A DNA stretch of 64,000 nucleotides from assembly GCA_022826805.1 (NCBI GenBank), contig JAJDUH010000042.1:1-64000 (forward strand), written 5' to 3'. This stretch comes from Candidatus Poribacteria bacterium (lineage in GTDB: Bacteria > Poribacteria > WGA-4E > WGA-3G). The notes under the pieces are model-generated. The model was not told the DNA's origin, did no database searches, and saw nothing but the letters and a program-made list of their open reading frames with translations. Within the stretch, counting starts at the first letter, position 1, and each line of letters starts with the position of its first letter. Below, piece after piece: positions 54,117 to 63,935 of this stretch. The translations under genes were made by a program, and so were the position numbers.

Positions 54117-54356
54117 TTATACGTGTTGTTCTAACCACGCAATGAATATGTCTAATTCCGTGGAGATCTTGAGAAATACTGTTTTAACCCGCTCGGCGTT
54201 CTCCAGCACTTGTTCATAGTCCAACTCATCAGCGTAAATATAGATAAAAACATGGCGAAATCCGCGAAGGTTTTGTAGTGCTGTACTTGTTTCTTGAGAA
54301 AACACAGAAGGACGTATGGTATTTGATTCTGCCATTTGTTGGATCAAATCCTTATG
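54117..54356 (-). pseudogene. Detached HEPN-like C-terminal segment after an amber codon
   Basis: Read past the TAG at 54357-54359 in the same frame, the sequence continues HKDLIQQMAESN ... LRGFRHVFIYIYADELDYEQ to 54117. This matches the end of the HEPN/HepT-like domain that in related proteins follows the nucleotidyltransferase, where the codon at the TAG position is usually Trp (from family memory). The expected catalytic His of the R-x4-H motif also reads Tyr (RHVFIY). Remnant of the gene at 54357-55022, or a read-through product. Confidence 0.6.
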
Positions 54357-55022
54357 CTATTCTGCTCCACTCGGTAGGGTGCGGTCGACATCTTGAGCGA
54401 TGCGTTGAAAAATGCTTTCCAACCCTTTATAGAAATCAAAAAGATGACGGGCAACAAATGCCTCTAAGCTTCTCCGATATTCAAAGGGTGCCTCTTCAAT
54501 TCTTTGCAAATCCGCTCCGATTTGTTCAGCACTCCGTTTTACCTTCGTGCGTTCCTCTGAAATGCGTTGGACCAATTTTTCCCATTTCATTTTATTCGTT
54601 TCATTACCTCTCAAAGCGTTGCCCCGCGTTCCGTCTTTTTGGATAGGAACGGCTTGACCCTGAACTCGCTTGCGAAACGCACCTTTACAACTTTCAAAAC
54701 GGACTAAATCAATTTTGAACTCTCGGCTGAGACTTATTGTTTCCGCAACTGCACTAAAGTAACTATTAGATGGAATGCCCCAGACAGCAATATCAATATC
54801 CGACTGTTTTGAAAACCAATCGCGCTCAACAAGCGATCCGAAAACTGCAACCTGTGTTGCACCGAAACTTTCATAGAGCAGGGCTGCAGCTTCATGTGCA
54901 GTTTGCCAAGCGCGGTGCAATAACGCCTCATCCACCGGATCACGGTTTTGGAAGTGATCGTTGAGACGCAGCCGATATTGATTTAACTCTTCAGGTGATA
55001 GTTCTTCGGCGGTGCGATGCAT
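54357..55022 (-). CDS. Nucleotidyltransferase (MNT) domain protein with truncated HEPN
   Basis: 221 residues. ATG 55022 has AAGGAG at about 8 bases. The MNT domain shows VAVFGSLVERDWFSKQSDIDIAVWG (G-S-x10-D-x-D pattern), then a HEPN-like helical part that ends early at TAG just after LPSGAE. Full-length relatives join the nucleotidyltransferase and HEPN domains. MNT/HEPN proteins are toxin-antitoxin type, where MNT adenylylates the HEPN ribonuclease. Here the ribonuclease part is cut off, so only the MNT part is expected to be made. Confidence 0.75.
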   Translation of the reverse strand: MHRTAEELSPEELNQYRLRLNDHFQNRDPVDEALLHRAWQTAHEAAALLYESFGATQVAVFGSLVERDWFSKQSDIDIAVWGIPSNSYFSAVAETISLSREFKIDLVRFESCKGAFRKRVQGQAVPIQKDGTRGNALRGNETNKMKWEKLVQRISEERTKVKRSAEQIGADLQRIEEAPFEYRRSLEAFVARHLFDFYKGLESIFQRIAQDVDRTLPSGAE

Positions 55023-55388
55023 GTCGGACTCTCCTTAGAGGATAGAATACCACGAAATGCGTTTTGCGTGCAAGGGAAGAAATTAGGGTGGCAATCGGTG
55101 AAAAACCATATAAACTTTCACCCAGATGGATACTTACTTTTTCTGGAAAGATTGAGCGACTTCACTGTAACATATTTACTTACACATAATGTGGCGCGGA
55201 AGTGTCCAAGAAATGAACAGCACTGAACAAATTATGGCAAAAACGGATTGAAATTCGCCTATTTGAAGGTGGAATTACGAATGGCACGCAATTTGCTAAG
55301 TAGGTTAGTAAAACAAAAGTTGTAGATAATGTTAAGATGTTTGTATTACCTCCAAGAAAGTAGATTCGAGGGAGAATAGTAAAGTAAG
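55023..55388. other. 366-base gap upstream of the TonB receptor
   Basis: No gene is supported in this stretch. It is AT-rich just before the receptor gene and presumably holds its promoter. I looked for cobalamin or other riboswitch-like boxes and saw none. Confidence 0.5.
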
Positions 55389-57701
55389 ATGAAAAAATCA
55401 TTTTATCTTTTTTTACCCATAAGTTTAAGTCTGTTAGTGAGTTGGTTTGCGTGTGCAGATGCCGAGAGCCGTAGTGAAGAAGTCGTCAGGCTCGGAGAAA
55501 TATCGGTGACAGCCACACGTGCCGAGAAAGATCCTTTCAAAACGCCTAATGCTATCACCGTTCTGAATTTAAAACAATTGGAACATAGCAATGCAGACAT
55601 CGCCTCCAATCTGCTTCGTGATGTGGCTGGCGTTAGCGCACAACAGACGACAGTCGGACAAGGTTCTCCACTACTCCGGGGCTTGACGGGTTACCAAACA
55701 TTGATACAGGTTGACTGGGTCCGCCTCAACAATTCAACATTTCGTTCAGGACCAAATCAGTACACGGCAACCATCGCACCAGAAATGTTGGAGCGGGCAG
55801 AGGTGCTACTCGGTTCAAGTTCTATGCTATATGGCAGCGGCGCGATGGGTGGTGTTACCAGTTTCTTTACGAAAGAAGTGCCAATTAATCCGGCGCAGGA
55901 GACTTGGAATATACGTCCACGACTCCTTGCTCGCTATGCGACTGCCACACAGGAACGACTCGGTAGGTTAGAGATAACAGGGAACAAAGAGCGATTTGGA
56001 TTTATCGCCGGGGGTGGTATGCGATCTTACGGGAATATAAACCCTGGAAGCGGATACGATCTCCACTACAAAAACCGAAAATTTGAAATAGTAGGCGAAA
56101 AGCCGAGTGGTGTCGAACTCTTTGACGAGATGCCAGCGACGCCTCCTGACAGATGGCTTGTTGACAACGAGGGACCGCTGAGTTGGAAAGCTTACGATGC
56201 AGATGCGAAAATTGCGTATCAACTCAGCGATACTAGCACCATAAACGTTGCTTATCAGATGTGGCGACAGCCCCAAACACCGCGCTATGATAAAATCGCA
56301 CCGAGAGAGTTTGACGAATTCTATTTTGAGCCGCAAAATCGGGACCTCGTTTATGCCAACTATGTCGTAAATCCAGTAGAGGGAAGCATTGATAGGGTCC
56401 GCCTGACAGCCTCTTATCACCGCCAAAAAGAGGGACGCAACGAACTGAAACTCGGTTCAACATCTCGACGGCAGCGATACGATACGGTTAATACCATCGG
56501 CTTCAGCGCGCAAGCAGTTAGCACGATCCTTCCACGTCAACGTTTGGTTGGTGGTGGCGAATTCTACTTGGATATGTTGCAGAGTCGCACTGTCAAAACG
56601 GACATCCAGACAGGTAAGGAAGATGTTGATGAAAACCTTGGGCGTTTCATTAACGGTTCTCAATTCTGGGATGCAAGTCTATACCTTCAAGATGAAATTA
56701 TGGTGCACGAGCGTGTGGAGTTCACACTTGGCGGTCGCGCAACGCTTTATCAAACCAATGCCGACCTATCTCTTCGAGATAAGAGTTTTGATGTGTTCAA
56801 TGAATACGACAGTAGTTTAACTGGAAGTGCTGGGATGGTCGTCAGTTTAACAGATTCACTGAACTTTGTTAGCAGCTTTGGAACAGCCTTTCGTGCGCCT
56901 TCGTTGAATGATACAACAGCGGTAGAGGTCACCAATGAGGGTGTCACAGCACCCAGTCCTGGTCTTGGGGCAGAGACTTCTTGGACGCTTGAGAGTGGGC
57001 TCAAGGTGCGGCATTCTTCCTTCAGTGGTGCCCTAACGTTGTTTCACAGTCGGGTCAACGGCTTGGTTGCGCGCAGGCCTGTCCAAGAGGCATACGCTGG
57101 TGGAACACTTCCACAACTCCATCAGGACCTGATTAAGGAGTACGAGGGTATTGACGTACTCGTGTTTGATAACGTTGATGAAGCACAGTTTCAGGGCGTT
57201 GAATTAGCCGGGCTTGTTTCGATTCGACCTGCTTGGTCGGTTTTTGGTAATGCCGCATTTATACGTGGGGAAGTACTCAAGATCAATGGCAGGGCACCAG
57301 ATCCGGCGAAGCCTTGGGAATCACGCACTCGTAGGGAACCACCGTTGAACGGAATCATTGGAATCCAGTGGGAACCGCTGAAAACGCAATTTTGGGCTAC
57401 ACTCTATGTGCGAGGTGCGGCAGAACAGAGACGACTGAACCGGAGCGACATTCGCGACCCACGGATACCCGGAAAGACACGTGACCCAGCGGAAGTTAAA
57501 TTTGACGCTAACGGCTACGCGCTGGATGCTGGCACACCCGGATGGTGGACGCTCAACGTCCGCGGTGGTATCAGACTTTTTGATTACACACGTTTAACGT
57601 TAGCACTTGAAAATCTGCTTGACCAGCGGTATCGTCCGCATGGCTCCGGTATGAATGCACCAGGTTTCAATGTGAGTTTGAGTCTGGATAACCGATTTTA
57701 G
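55389..57701 (+). CDS. TonB-dependent outer-membrane receptor
   Basis: 770 residues, usual for the family. Signal peptide (FLPISLSLLVSWFACADA), then the plug domain starting near LGEISVTATRAEKDPFKTPNA with LLRDVAGVSAQQT and a beta-barrel ending NVSLSLDNRF (terminal Phe, as for BAM substrates). It takes up a large substrate (siderophore, vitamin or glycan) across the outer membrane with energy from TonB. No TonB or ExbBD is nearby, so the substrate cannot be read. Confidence 0.92.
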   Translation: MKKSFYLFLPISLSLLVSWFACADAESRSEEVVRLGEISVTATRAEKDPFKTPNAITVLNLKQLEHSNADIASNLLRDVAGVSAQQTTVGQGSPLLRGLTGYQTLIQVDWVRLNNSTFRSGPNQYTATIAPEMLERAEVLLGSSSMLYGSGAMGGVTSFFTKEVPINPAQETWNIRPRLLARYATATQERLGRLEITGNKERFGFIAGGGMRSYGNINPGSGYDLHYKNRKFEIVGEKPSGVELFDEMPATPPDRWLVDNEGPLSWKAYDADAKIAYQLSDTSTINVAYQMWRQPQTPRYDKIAPREFDEFYFEPQNRDLVYANYVVNPVEGSIDRVRLTASYHRQKEGRNELKLGSTSRRQRYDTVNTIGFSAQAVSTILPRQRLVGGGEFYLDMLQSRTVKTDIQTGKEDVDENLGRFINGSQFWDASLYLQDEIMVHERVEFTLGGRATLYQTNADLSLRDKSFDVFNEYDSSLTGSAGMVVSLTDSLNFVSSFGTAFRAPSLNDTTAVEVTNEGVTAPSPGLGAETSWTLESGLKVRHSSFSGALTLFHSRVNGLVARRPVQEAYAGGTLPQLHQDLIKEYEGIDVLVFDNVDEAQFQGVELAGLVSIRPAWSVFGNAAFIRGEVLKINGRAPDPAKPWESRTRREPPLNGIIGIQWEPLKTQFWATLYVRGAAEQRRLNRSDIRDPRIPGKTRDPAEVKFDANGYALDAGTPGWWTLNVRGGIRLFDYTRLTLALENLLDQRYRPHGSGMNAPGFNVSLSLDNRF

Positions 57702-57745
57702 AAATTCAGGATATAGAGGGTGTGGTTTCCAACCATGCTCGTAAC

Positions 57746-58258
57746 TTATAGCACATCAAATTTCTTCTTGATAAATTCGACCACGATTGCTGGTACCATC
57801 TCCCCTAACTTTTCCTTATTTATCTTCCGCTGTGCCATCTGCACAACCTCCATTACCAGCGTTGAACTGATATGCGCGTACTGAGTGTTTGCCATCATAA
57901 AGAGGGTATCAATATCTGGTGCAATTTGCTGATTCATCCGTGCCATCTTGAATTCCCATTCAAAATCGGAAATTTCGCGGAGTCCACGAATGATAGCACA
58001 GGCACCGCGTGTCTGTGCGTAATGTACTGTTAATCCCGTGTATCCATCAATAGAGGCTTGTGGATAGGGTTTAATAACCACTTCAAGCATCTCAGTCCGT
58101 TCCTCAAGTGTGAAGCGCGCCGGCTTAGCAGGATTAACGCCGATAGCCACTATAAGTTCGTCAAAAACACCAAGATTACAAATCCGATTGATAAGATCGG
58201 CGTGCCCATTGGTAACCGGATCGAAGCTCGCAGGAAAGATAGCGATTTTTTTCGGCAT
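57746..58258 (-). CDS. coaD: Phosphopantetheine adenylyltransferase
   Basis: 170 residues, the usual size. Fourth step of CoA synthesis: adenylates 4'-phosphopantetheine. N-terminal FPASFDPVTNGHADLI with the T-x-G-H nucleotide motif (16-19), PYPQASIDGY, GLREISDFEWEFKMARMN and ISSTLVMEV. ATG has AAAGGA 7-8 bases upstream. It converges with the TonB receptor gene, 44 bases apart. Confidence 0.95.
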   Translation of the reverse strand: MPKKIAIFPASFDPVTNGHADLINRICNLGVFDELIVAIGVNPAKPARFTLEERTEMLEVVIKPYPQASIDGYTGLTVHYAQTRGACAIIRGLREISDFEWEFKMARMNQQIAPDIDTLFMMANTQYAHISSTLVMEVVQMAQRKINKEKLGEMVPAIVVEFIKKKFDVL

Positions 58259-58373
58259 ATAGATTCCTTTCTGATGAGAGGTAAGGCTTTTCTGGTAGTT
58301 ATGCGAATCTGTGATCTAATTGCTCTATGATTATACCACAAGACCCTGTGTCACACAAATTCACCAAAAAAGA

Positions 58374-58403
58374 TTGCTTGTATTTTTGCACGCGTGATAT
58401 AAT
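58374..58403 (+). promoter_or_regulatory. Predicted promoter of the ThuA-like gene
   Basis: A perfect -10 TATAAT (58398-58403), with a poor -35 TTGCTT (58374-58379) 18 bases upstream. The gene starts at 58434 after AAGGAGG. Confidence 0.5.
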
Positions 58404-58433
58404 GGCAATATCACATAGCAAGGAGGCTAAATA

Positions 58434-59066
58434 ATGGGAAAAATTAACACACTCGTTTTTGCAGGCGGTGCGATTCACGATTGGAAGGGATGTAGTGATG
58501 AAATCGTGAATGTGCTTTCACAGCGAGATGAATTTGAAATTACCAGAGTCGAGGAAGATCTCGATGCGCTCGTCTCACCAAATCTGGATCCCTATGATCT
58601 CGTTGTTTTCTATTACACAATAGGTGAGATTTCGGACGCACAGAAAAACGGTCTACTCAATCATGTCGCTTCGGGTAAGGGTTACGTCGGTGTGCACTCG
58701 GCGGCGGATTCATTCCGTGGGTGTCCAGAGTATCGCTCGATGGTCGGGGGCTATTTTGTTACGCATCCGCGCTACCGCGACTACCAAGTCAGCATCGTCG
58801 ATAGCGAACACGAAATCACAGAGGGACTTGACGAGTTTGTCGTAACAGATGAGCAATACATCCTTGATTATGACCGTCGGAACCATGTGCTTGCATCAGC
58901 GTTGTGGCAAGGCGACGCGGCACCGGTGGCATGGACGAAAAACTGGGGCGAAGGTAAAGTTTTCTACCTTGCACTCGGTCATGACGCCGCAGCATGTCAG
59001 CACGAAATGTTTGGGACCCTTCTACTGCGCGGCGCGCTCTGGGCAGGCAGGAGCAACGGTGAATAG
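58434..59066 (+). CDS. ThuA-like (trehalose utilisation) domain protein
   Basis: 210 residues. Glutamine-amidotransferase-like fold: DLVVFYYTIGEISDAQKNGL, GYVGVHSAADSFRGCPEYRSMVGGYF (conserved G-x-H-S-A-x-D) and GEGKVFYLALGHDAAACQHE. ThuA proteins act on sugar substrates in carbohydrate breakdown, often in Planctomycetes and Poribacteria-type genomes. Very strong ribosome-binding site. There is no signal peptide. Confidence 0.9.
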   Translation: MGKINTLVFAGGAIHDWKGCSDEIVNVLSQRDEFEITRVEEDLDALVSPNLDPYDLVVFYYTIGEISDAQKNGLLNHVASGKGYVGVHSAADSFRGCPEYRSMVGGYFVTHPRYRDYQVSIVDSEHEITEGLDEFVVTDEQYILDYDRRNHVLASALWQGDAAPVAWTKNWGEGKVFYLALGHDAAACQHEMFGTLLLRGALWAGRSNGE

Positions 59067-59068
59067 AT

Positions 59069-59162
59069 GCTATAACCTTTTGTTATAGCGAAATATCCTC
59101 CCGTTGAAGCGCGAGGTCTTCGTAATGCAAGTTTTCAAGCGATACCCTTTAAACCTCGCGCT
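59069..59162. repeat. Two hairpins after the ThuA-like gene
   Basis: GCTATAAC-CTTTT-GTTATAGC (59069-59089) is just past the stop codon and could end the transcript. AGCGCGAGGT (59108-59117) and ACCTCGCGCT (59153-59162) form a second, wider inverted repeat, of the GAGG type seen elsewhere. Confidence 0.5.
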
Positions 59163-59216
59163 CACTACCACTTCACATTTCTATGGATATCAGTCTTCTA
59201 ACAATAATAGAAAGAC

Positions 59217-59897
59217 ATGAAGCAACAGATTACGGATATTCAGGCAGTTCCTGAATTACCCTCACATTGTCAACTCGTTTTGGATGGTACGCCGTTTGTC
59301 GTGCTTCATATTGTCTTAGTTGAAAATTTTGGATTACGCGTCGGTTTGCAGATTGAAGCTGAAGTCATTGAGAAGTTGATCGCTGCAGATGAGGTGATAC
59401 GCGCGAAAAACTATGCCCTCAGGTTACTACGTGAAAAAACAGATAACGAGGCAGTAGATGAAACAGAGGGTTCTCGTCCTACGGTAAAGCCTAAACCCTA
59501 TACTAAAAGTGAAATGGGAGAGCGGCTCACACGAGAGGGCTTTTCGGAAAAAGCAATTGGGACGGCTATTGAGGAGTTGATTGATTCCGGGCATATTCGC
59601 GACCGGAAGTATGCAGAGAATTGGGTCGTCCGTAGACAAAAGTCAAATCCGCGAGGTAAGACCTTACTAAAACGTGAGCTTCTTGACAAGGGAGTTGATC
59701 GCGAGACTGCCGAGCAAGTTGTAGCACAGGTAGAGACAGAAAACGAAGCCATCCTCGCGCTGCAGGTTGCTCAGAAACGAGTAAAGCAGTATCGACACTT
59801 ACCGGTTCATGTCGCAAAACGCCGATTACACGGATTTTTAGCACGACGCGGTTTTGAATCGGAAATTGTGCGACAGGTACTTGCGCAGATTTTTTAG
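59217..59897 (+). CDS. recX: RecX family regulatory protein
   Basis: 226 residues. RecX binds and limits RecA filaments. The N-terminal part (1-75) is not typical, then comes the RecX helical repeat core: ERLTREGFSEKAIGTAIEEL ... DRKYAENWVVRRQKSNPRGKTLLKREL ... GVDRETAEQVV ... VAKRRLHGFLARRGFESEIVRQVL. No recA is in the window. It directly precedes alaS (gap 92), as is common in other bacteria, where recX and alaS are often neighbours. Confidence 0.85.
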   Translation: MKQQITDIQAVPELPSHCQLVLDGTPFVVLHIVLVENFGLRVGLQIEAEVIEKLIAADEVIRAKNYALRLLREKTDNEAVDETEGSRPTVKPKPYTKSEMGERLTREGFSEKAIGTAIEELIDSGHIRDRKYAENWVVRRQKSNPRGKTLLKRELLDKGVDRETAEQVVAQVETENEAILALQVAQKRVKQYRHLPVHVAKRRLHGFLARRGFESEIVRQVLAQIF

Positions 59898-59989
59898 GGC
59901 GTTAAAGTTCCCAACCAGATTTTCGCCTTGACTTCTCTATTGGAAATAGACTACAATTAGGAACACAAGAAACAGGGGAGCGTCTAAAT

Positions 59990-62647
59990 ATGACATCAGA
60001 TGAAATCAGAGCCAGTTTCCTGGAATATTTCCGCAAACAGGGGCACACGATTGTTCCGAGCGCGTCCTTAATACCCGCTGGGGATCCTACATTGTTGTTC
60101 ACTAATGCCGGTATGAACCAGTTCAAGGATGTGTTTCTCGGTATCGGACAGCGGGAGTATACGCGCGCTGTTGATACCCAAAAATGCCTGCGTGTTAGCG
60201 GCAAACACAATGACCTTGAAGAAGTCGGTTATTCACCGAGCCATCATACCTTTTTTGAGATGCTCGGAAACTGGTCATTCGGCGATTATTACAAGCAGGA
60301 GGCTATCGCTTTTGCATGGGAATTGGTAACCCAACTCTGGCAGATTCCGAAGGAACGTCTCTGGGCAACGGTATACCTTGATGACGACGAGGCAGAGAAC
60401 CTTTGGCTCCAAGAGACAGACCTCCCACGCTCGCGCATTCGCCGTTGCGACAAGGACAATTTTTGGGAAATGGGTGAAACGGGGCCCTGTGGTCCCTGCA
60501 GCGAACTTTTTGTTGACATGGGGGTAGAAGCCTTCCCCGAAACCGCAAACGATCCAGAGGCCGGCCCCAACACGAGTGACAGGTTTGTCGAAATCTGGAA
60601 CCTTGTTTTCATTCAATACAATCGGAACGAAAGCGGCACCCTTGAACCGCTTCCCGCAACGCATGTGGATACAGGCATGGGTTTTGAGAGAACTACCTCC
60701 GTATTGCAGGGTGTCGATTCAAACTACAAAACAGATCTGTTCGCGCCACTCTTGGCAACAATTGCCAATATGACAGATACTGCCTATTTTGATGATGAAC
60801 GCGGATTACCACACCGGGTTATTGCTGACCATATCAGGTGTTTGACATTTGCAATCGGGGACGGCGTAATGCCCTCTAACGAGGGACGTGGATACGTCAT
60901 CCGCCGAATTTTGCGGCGTGCTGTGCTCTACGGCAAAAAATTAAATATGAACGCAGCTTTCATTTATCAGCTCGTTGATCATGTCATTGAGTTGCTCGGT
61001 AATGTCTTCCCTGATGTTCTGCCACGTCGTGAGTTTATCACCCGAACGATTCAAGGTGAAGAACATCGCTTCCATCAAACGATTGAACGCGGTTTGGAAC
61101 TCCTTGATAACTCACTCGATACGCTCACAGAGAAGGACAATACACAGCTTGATGGCAAGCGCGCTTTTGAGTTGTACGATACATTCGGTTTCCCACTCGA
61201 TTTAACACAGATGCTCGCACGCGAACGTGGATTCACTGTCGATGATGCTGGCTTTGAGCACAGTATGGAAGAACAGCGAGCGCGCGGACGAGCGGCATGG
61301 GAAGCGAGAGGTGGCGCGAAAGACGAAGAGATTGCTGTGTATGCGGAAATCCTTAAAGAGCATGGGGAGACTGAATTCATCGGTTACACTCAAGACAACG
61401 TCGAGGCGGAAATTGTCGCCTTAATTGCCGATGCTGAATCAGTGGCGAGCGCACAACAGGGAGACGAAGTCTTCGTGCTTCTGAATCGGACACCGTTTTA
61501 TGGTGAATCCGGTGGGCAGGTTGGCGATGTCGGGACAATTGAAAACCAAAACGCGAAGCTGCGTGTACAAGACACGCTCAAACCTTCCGCGGATTTGGTC
61601 GTCCACAAGTGCGAAGTCCTTGAAGGTGAGATTACACCGTACACCACTGTGCATGCCCAAATTGATACTGGGCACCGAGGCGCTGTTGCCGTGAGTCATA
61701 CCGCAACACATCTCTTACATAGTGGGTTGCGGCATGTGCTTGGAACGCATGTCGGACAGGCGGGGTCGCTTGTTGAAGCCGGTAGACTTCGATTCGATTT
61801 TTCACACTACGAATCTGTTTCATCGGAACAACTGCGCGAGATTGAAGGGTTTGTCAATGAGAAAATTCGCGGAAACGATGCCCTTTCCATAAGTGAAATG
61901 TCGTTGGATGCTGCAAAAGCAAAGGGTGCCTTAGCCTTTTTTGGCGACAAATACGGTGATATTGTGCGTGTCGTGCAAGCAGGTGAATATAGTGTTGAGT
62001 TATGTGGTGGCACGCATGTTGAGGCAACTGGTGAACTCGGTTTCGTGAGACTGATGGGCGAGAGCAGCATCGCTGCGGGGGTCAGACGTGTTGAAGCACT
62101 GACCGGTGTTGCAGCCGTAACGGCGGTCCAAGATGATACCGTTCTGCTTTCGAGTGTGGCGAATTTACTGAAAACACCCAAAACCGACGTGTCTGAACGG
62201 ATTGAGCGATTGCTGCAAGAGCAACGGGAATTGGAACAACAGCTCCGACAATTGAAAGGACAACAGGCACTCGCCAATGTCAGTAGTTTAGTCGAGGATG
62301 CAGCACTTGTGGAGGATGTCCGAATTGTCGCTTCGCTCGTGACAGACACAGATAGGAACGGATTACGACAACTCGTTGATGAACTCAAAAATCGTTTAGA
62401 GTCTGGTGTTGTGGCACTCGCTTCTGTTAGTGGAAACGAGGCTGCCTTTGTGGTTGGCGTCACCTCAGACCTTGTGAAGAATCGCGGTTTGCACGCTGGT
62501 AAAATCATCTCTGAACTGACTCAATTCGCAGATGGTCGCGGTGGCGGTCGTCCTGAACTTGCTCAAGGTGGAGGCAAGAATCCAAGCAAAGTAAGTGTTG
62601 CAATCGATGCAGTCACGGAAATCGTCAAACGACAAATTGAAGTTTGA
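59990..62647 (+). CDS. alaS: Alanyl-tRNA synthetase
   Basis: 885 residues, the normal length. Charges tRNA-Ala with alanine. Motif 2-like region DLEEVGYSPSHHTFFEMLGNWSFG, GMNQFKDVFLG near the N terminus, the editing-domain zinc motif HTATHLLH (about 570) with CGGTHVEATGE (about 671), and the C-terminal DHHA1 domain with GGGRPELAQGGG. ATG is preceded by AGGGGAG at about 9 bases. Confidence 0.97.
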   Translation: MTSDEIRASFLEYFRKQGHTIVPSASLIPAGDPTLLFTNAGMNQFKDVFLGIGQREYTRAVDTQKCLRVSGKHNDLEEVGYSPSHHTFFEMLGNWSFGDYYKQEAIAFAWELVTQLWQIPKERLWATVYLDDDEAENLWLQETDLPRSRIRRCDKDNFWEMGETGPCGPCSELFVDMGVEAFPETANDPEAGPNTSDRFVEIWNLVFIQYNRNESGTLEPLPATHVDTGMGFERTTSVLQGVDSNYKTDLFAPLLATIANMTDTAYFDDERGLPHRVIADHIRCLTFAIGDGVMPSNEGRGYVIRRILRRAVLYGKKLNMNAAFIYQLVDHVIELLGNVFPDVLPRREFITRTIQGEEHRFHQTIERGLELLDNSLDTLTEKDNTQLDGKRAFELYDTFGFPLDLTQMLARERGFTVDDAGFEHSMEEQRARGRAAWEARGGAKDEEIAVYAEILKEHGETEFIGYTQDNVEAEIVALIADAESVASAQQGDEVFVLLNRTPFYGESGGQVGDVGTIENQNAKLRVQDTLKPSADLVVHKCEVLEGEITPYTTVHAQIDTGHRGAVAVSHTATHLLHSGLRHVLGTHVGQAGSLVEAGRLRFDFSHYESVSSEQLREIEGFVNEKIRGNDALSISEMSLDAAKAKGALAFFGDKYGDIVRVVQAGEYSVELCGGTHVEATGELGFVRLMGESSIAAGVRRVEALTGVAAVTAVQDDTVLLSSVANLLKTPKTDVSERIERLLQEQRELEQQLRQLKGQQALANVSSLVEDAALVEDVRIVASLVTDTDRNGLRQLVDELKNRLESGVVALASVSGNEAAFVVGVTSDLVKNRGLHAGKIISELTQFADGRGGGRPELAQGGGKNPSKVSVAIDAVTEIVKRQIEV

Positions 62648-62718
62648 GTTCGTAGATACCACACTTTTTGTAGTGATATAAGAGAACAGTGTGGTGCAAT
62701 ACATGCGAAGGAGAAATT

Positions 62719-63279
62719 ATGGATTGGAGTTCCATTGCTTCAATTTTTTGGAAATTTAGTCTCGGTGTTTTGCTACTTGCACTTACGGCACTTGCAGGCT
62801 ATTTGTGTGCAGCAGTTGGTAGTCTTCGCAATTCGTTGAATAGTATCCGAAACACACTTAATTCCACAGAAAGCATTCTTAATCAAGAAATCGGTGAATT
62901 AATAGCTGGTGTGGATAAAACAGTGAAAGAGGTAAACAAGGAACTGCCGGAGTTACTACAGAACCTAAACGGTTTGACGGCTTCCTTGCAAGGGATTAGC
63001 GAGTCTGAGATTCAACCGACTGTGCATAATATCCAAGAAATGAGCGGTGCCTTGAATCAGAGTATTCAAGAACTTGAGGAATTGGTTCAAAAGGTTACGA
63101 ATTTTTCTGGACAAACAATTGAACAAGCGGCTTTTTTTCGTAATCAGTTAGCGGTCTCGTTGGCTGATATTGTAAGTTTGTGGCAAGGCGTTAAGGCGGG
63201 ATGGGATAGTTTTTCTTCTGCTCGATCGACCGGACCGGAAGAGGAAACATTGGTGTCGGATGCCCCAACTGAAGGTTAA
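62719..63279 (+). CDS. DUF948-like membrane-anchored coiled-coil protein
   Basis: About 186 residues from ATG 62719 (AAGGAG at 7; the upstream ATG at 62689 is weak). One N-terminal membrane helix (WKFSLGVLLLALTALAGYLC), then a long coiled-coil with heptads (LRNSLNSIRNTLNSTESILNQEI and similar), as in DUF948 proteins, often near YtxH genes. Probably envelope-associated; function not known. Confidence 0.75.
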   Translation: MDWSSIASIFWKFSLGVLLLALTALAGYLCAAVGSLRNSLNSIRNTLNSTESILNQEIGELIAGVDKTVKEVNKELPELLQNLNGLTASLQGISESEIQPTVHNIQEMSGALNQSIQELEELVQKVTNFSGQTIEQAAFFRNQLAVSLADIVSLWQGVKAGWDSFSSARSTGPEEETLVSDAPTEG

Positions 63280-63482
63280 TAGAACGAAGTTTGTAGATGC
63301 TCTATATTAAGCCATCATGACATTTGTATTCCAGTCGGAGTGCTATCGAAAAAATTGCATCAAGAGAAGAAAGACCTCAAAATTGAAACCTTTTTCGTTG
63401 ATTCTCGTAAACTTTAACGCCAAGTTTTAGGTTATAAACTGCACCAAGACAGAATTAATTTTTTAATAGAAAGGATAAAAAA

Positions 63483-63893
63483 ATGAGCGATAATGGACAA
63501 AACAACGGATTAGGCATGATTTTCGCCTTTTTCACGGGTTTTATGGCAGGTGCGGTTATCAGTCTGCTCTATGCACCGAGTTCTGGTAGGGAGACCCGAC
63601 AGAAAATTCGCGACAAATCCGTTGAGGCAAGAGATCGGACGGTTGAGTTTGCGCAGCAAACCTCTGACAGCGCGAGGCGCAATGCTCAGCATCTCATGGA
63701 ACAGGGTAGGGAGAGCGTTCAAGGCATGGTAGATACCGGTAGAGAACGTCTCCAGGAAGCAGGCGAGCAGGTAAAGGGTGCTGTGGAAGCAGGTCGTAAA
63801 GTCTCCGCAGATGTTCGCACCAAAATCGCAGGTTCCGTTCCAGGTGTCGGTGGCGTAGGAGAATCCGATGAAGAGGCTGCCGAGGAAGCCTAA
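63483..63893 (+). CDS. YtxH domain-containing protein
   Basis: 136 residues. Short N-terminal membrane helix (GMIFAFFTGFMAGAVISLLYAP), the typical YtxH stretch LLYAPSSGRETRQKIRDKS, and an amphipathic helical tail with repeated VEAGRK/VDTGRE units. General-stress or envelope-related. ATG has AAAGGA at about 8. Gene-free stretch 63280-63482 separates it from the DUF948-like gene. Confidence 0.88.
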   Translation: MSDNGQNNGLGMIFAFFTGFMAGAVISLLYAPSSGRETRQKIRDKSVEARDRTVEFAQQTSDSARRNAQHLMEQGRESVQGMVDTGRERLQEAGEQVKGAVEAGRKVSADVRTKIAGSVPGVGGVGESDEEAAEEA

Positions 63894-63914
63894 GTGTTTT
63901 TTGAACTGTAGAGT

Positions 63915-63935
63915 GAGCGGGCCTCGAGCCCGCTC
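63915..63935. terminator. GAGCGGGC hairpin after YtxH
   Basis: GAGCGGGC-CTCGA-GCCCGCTC, an 8-bp stem; no T-run. Probable end of the YtxH transcript. Belongs to the GC-rich hairpin group seen elsewhere. Confidence 0.5.
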
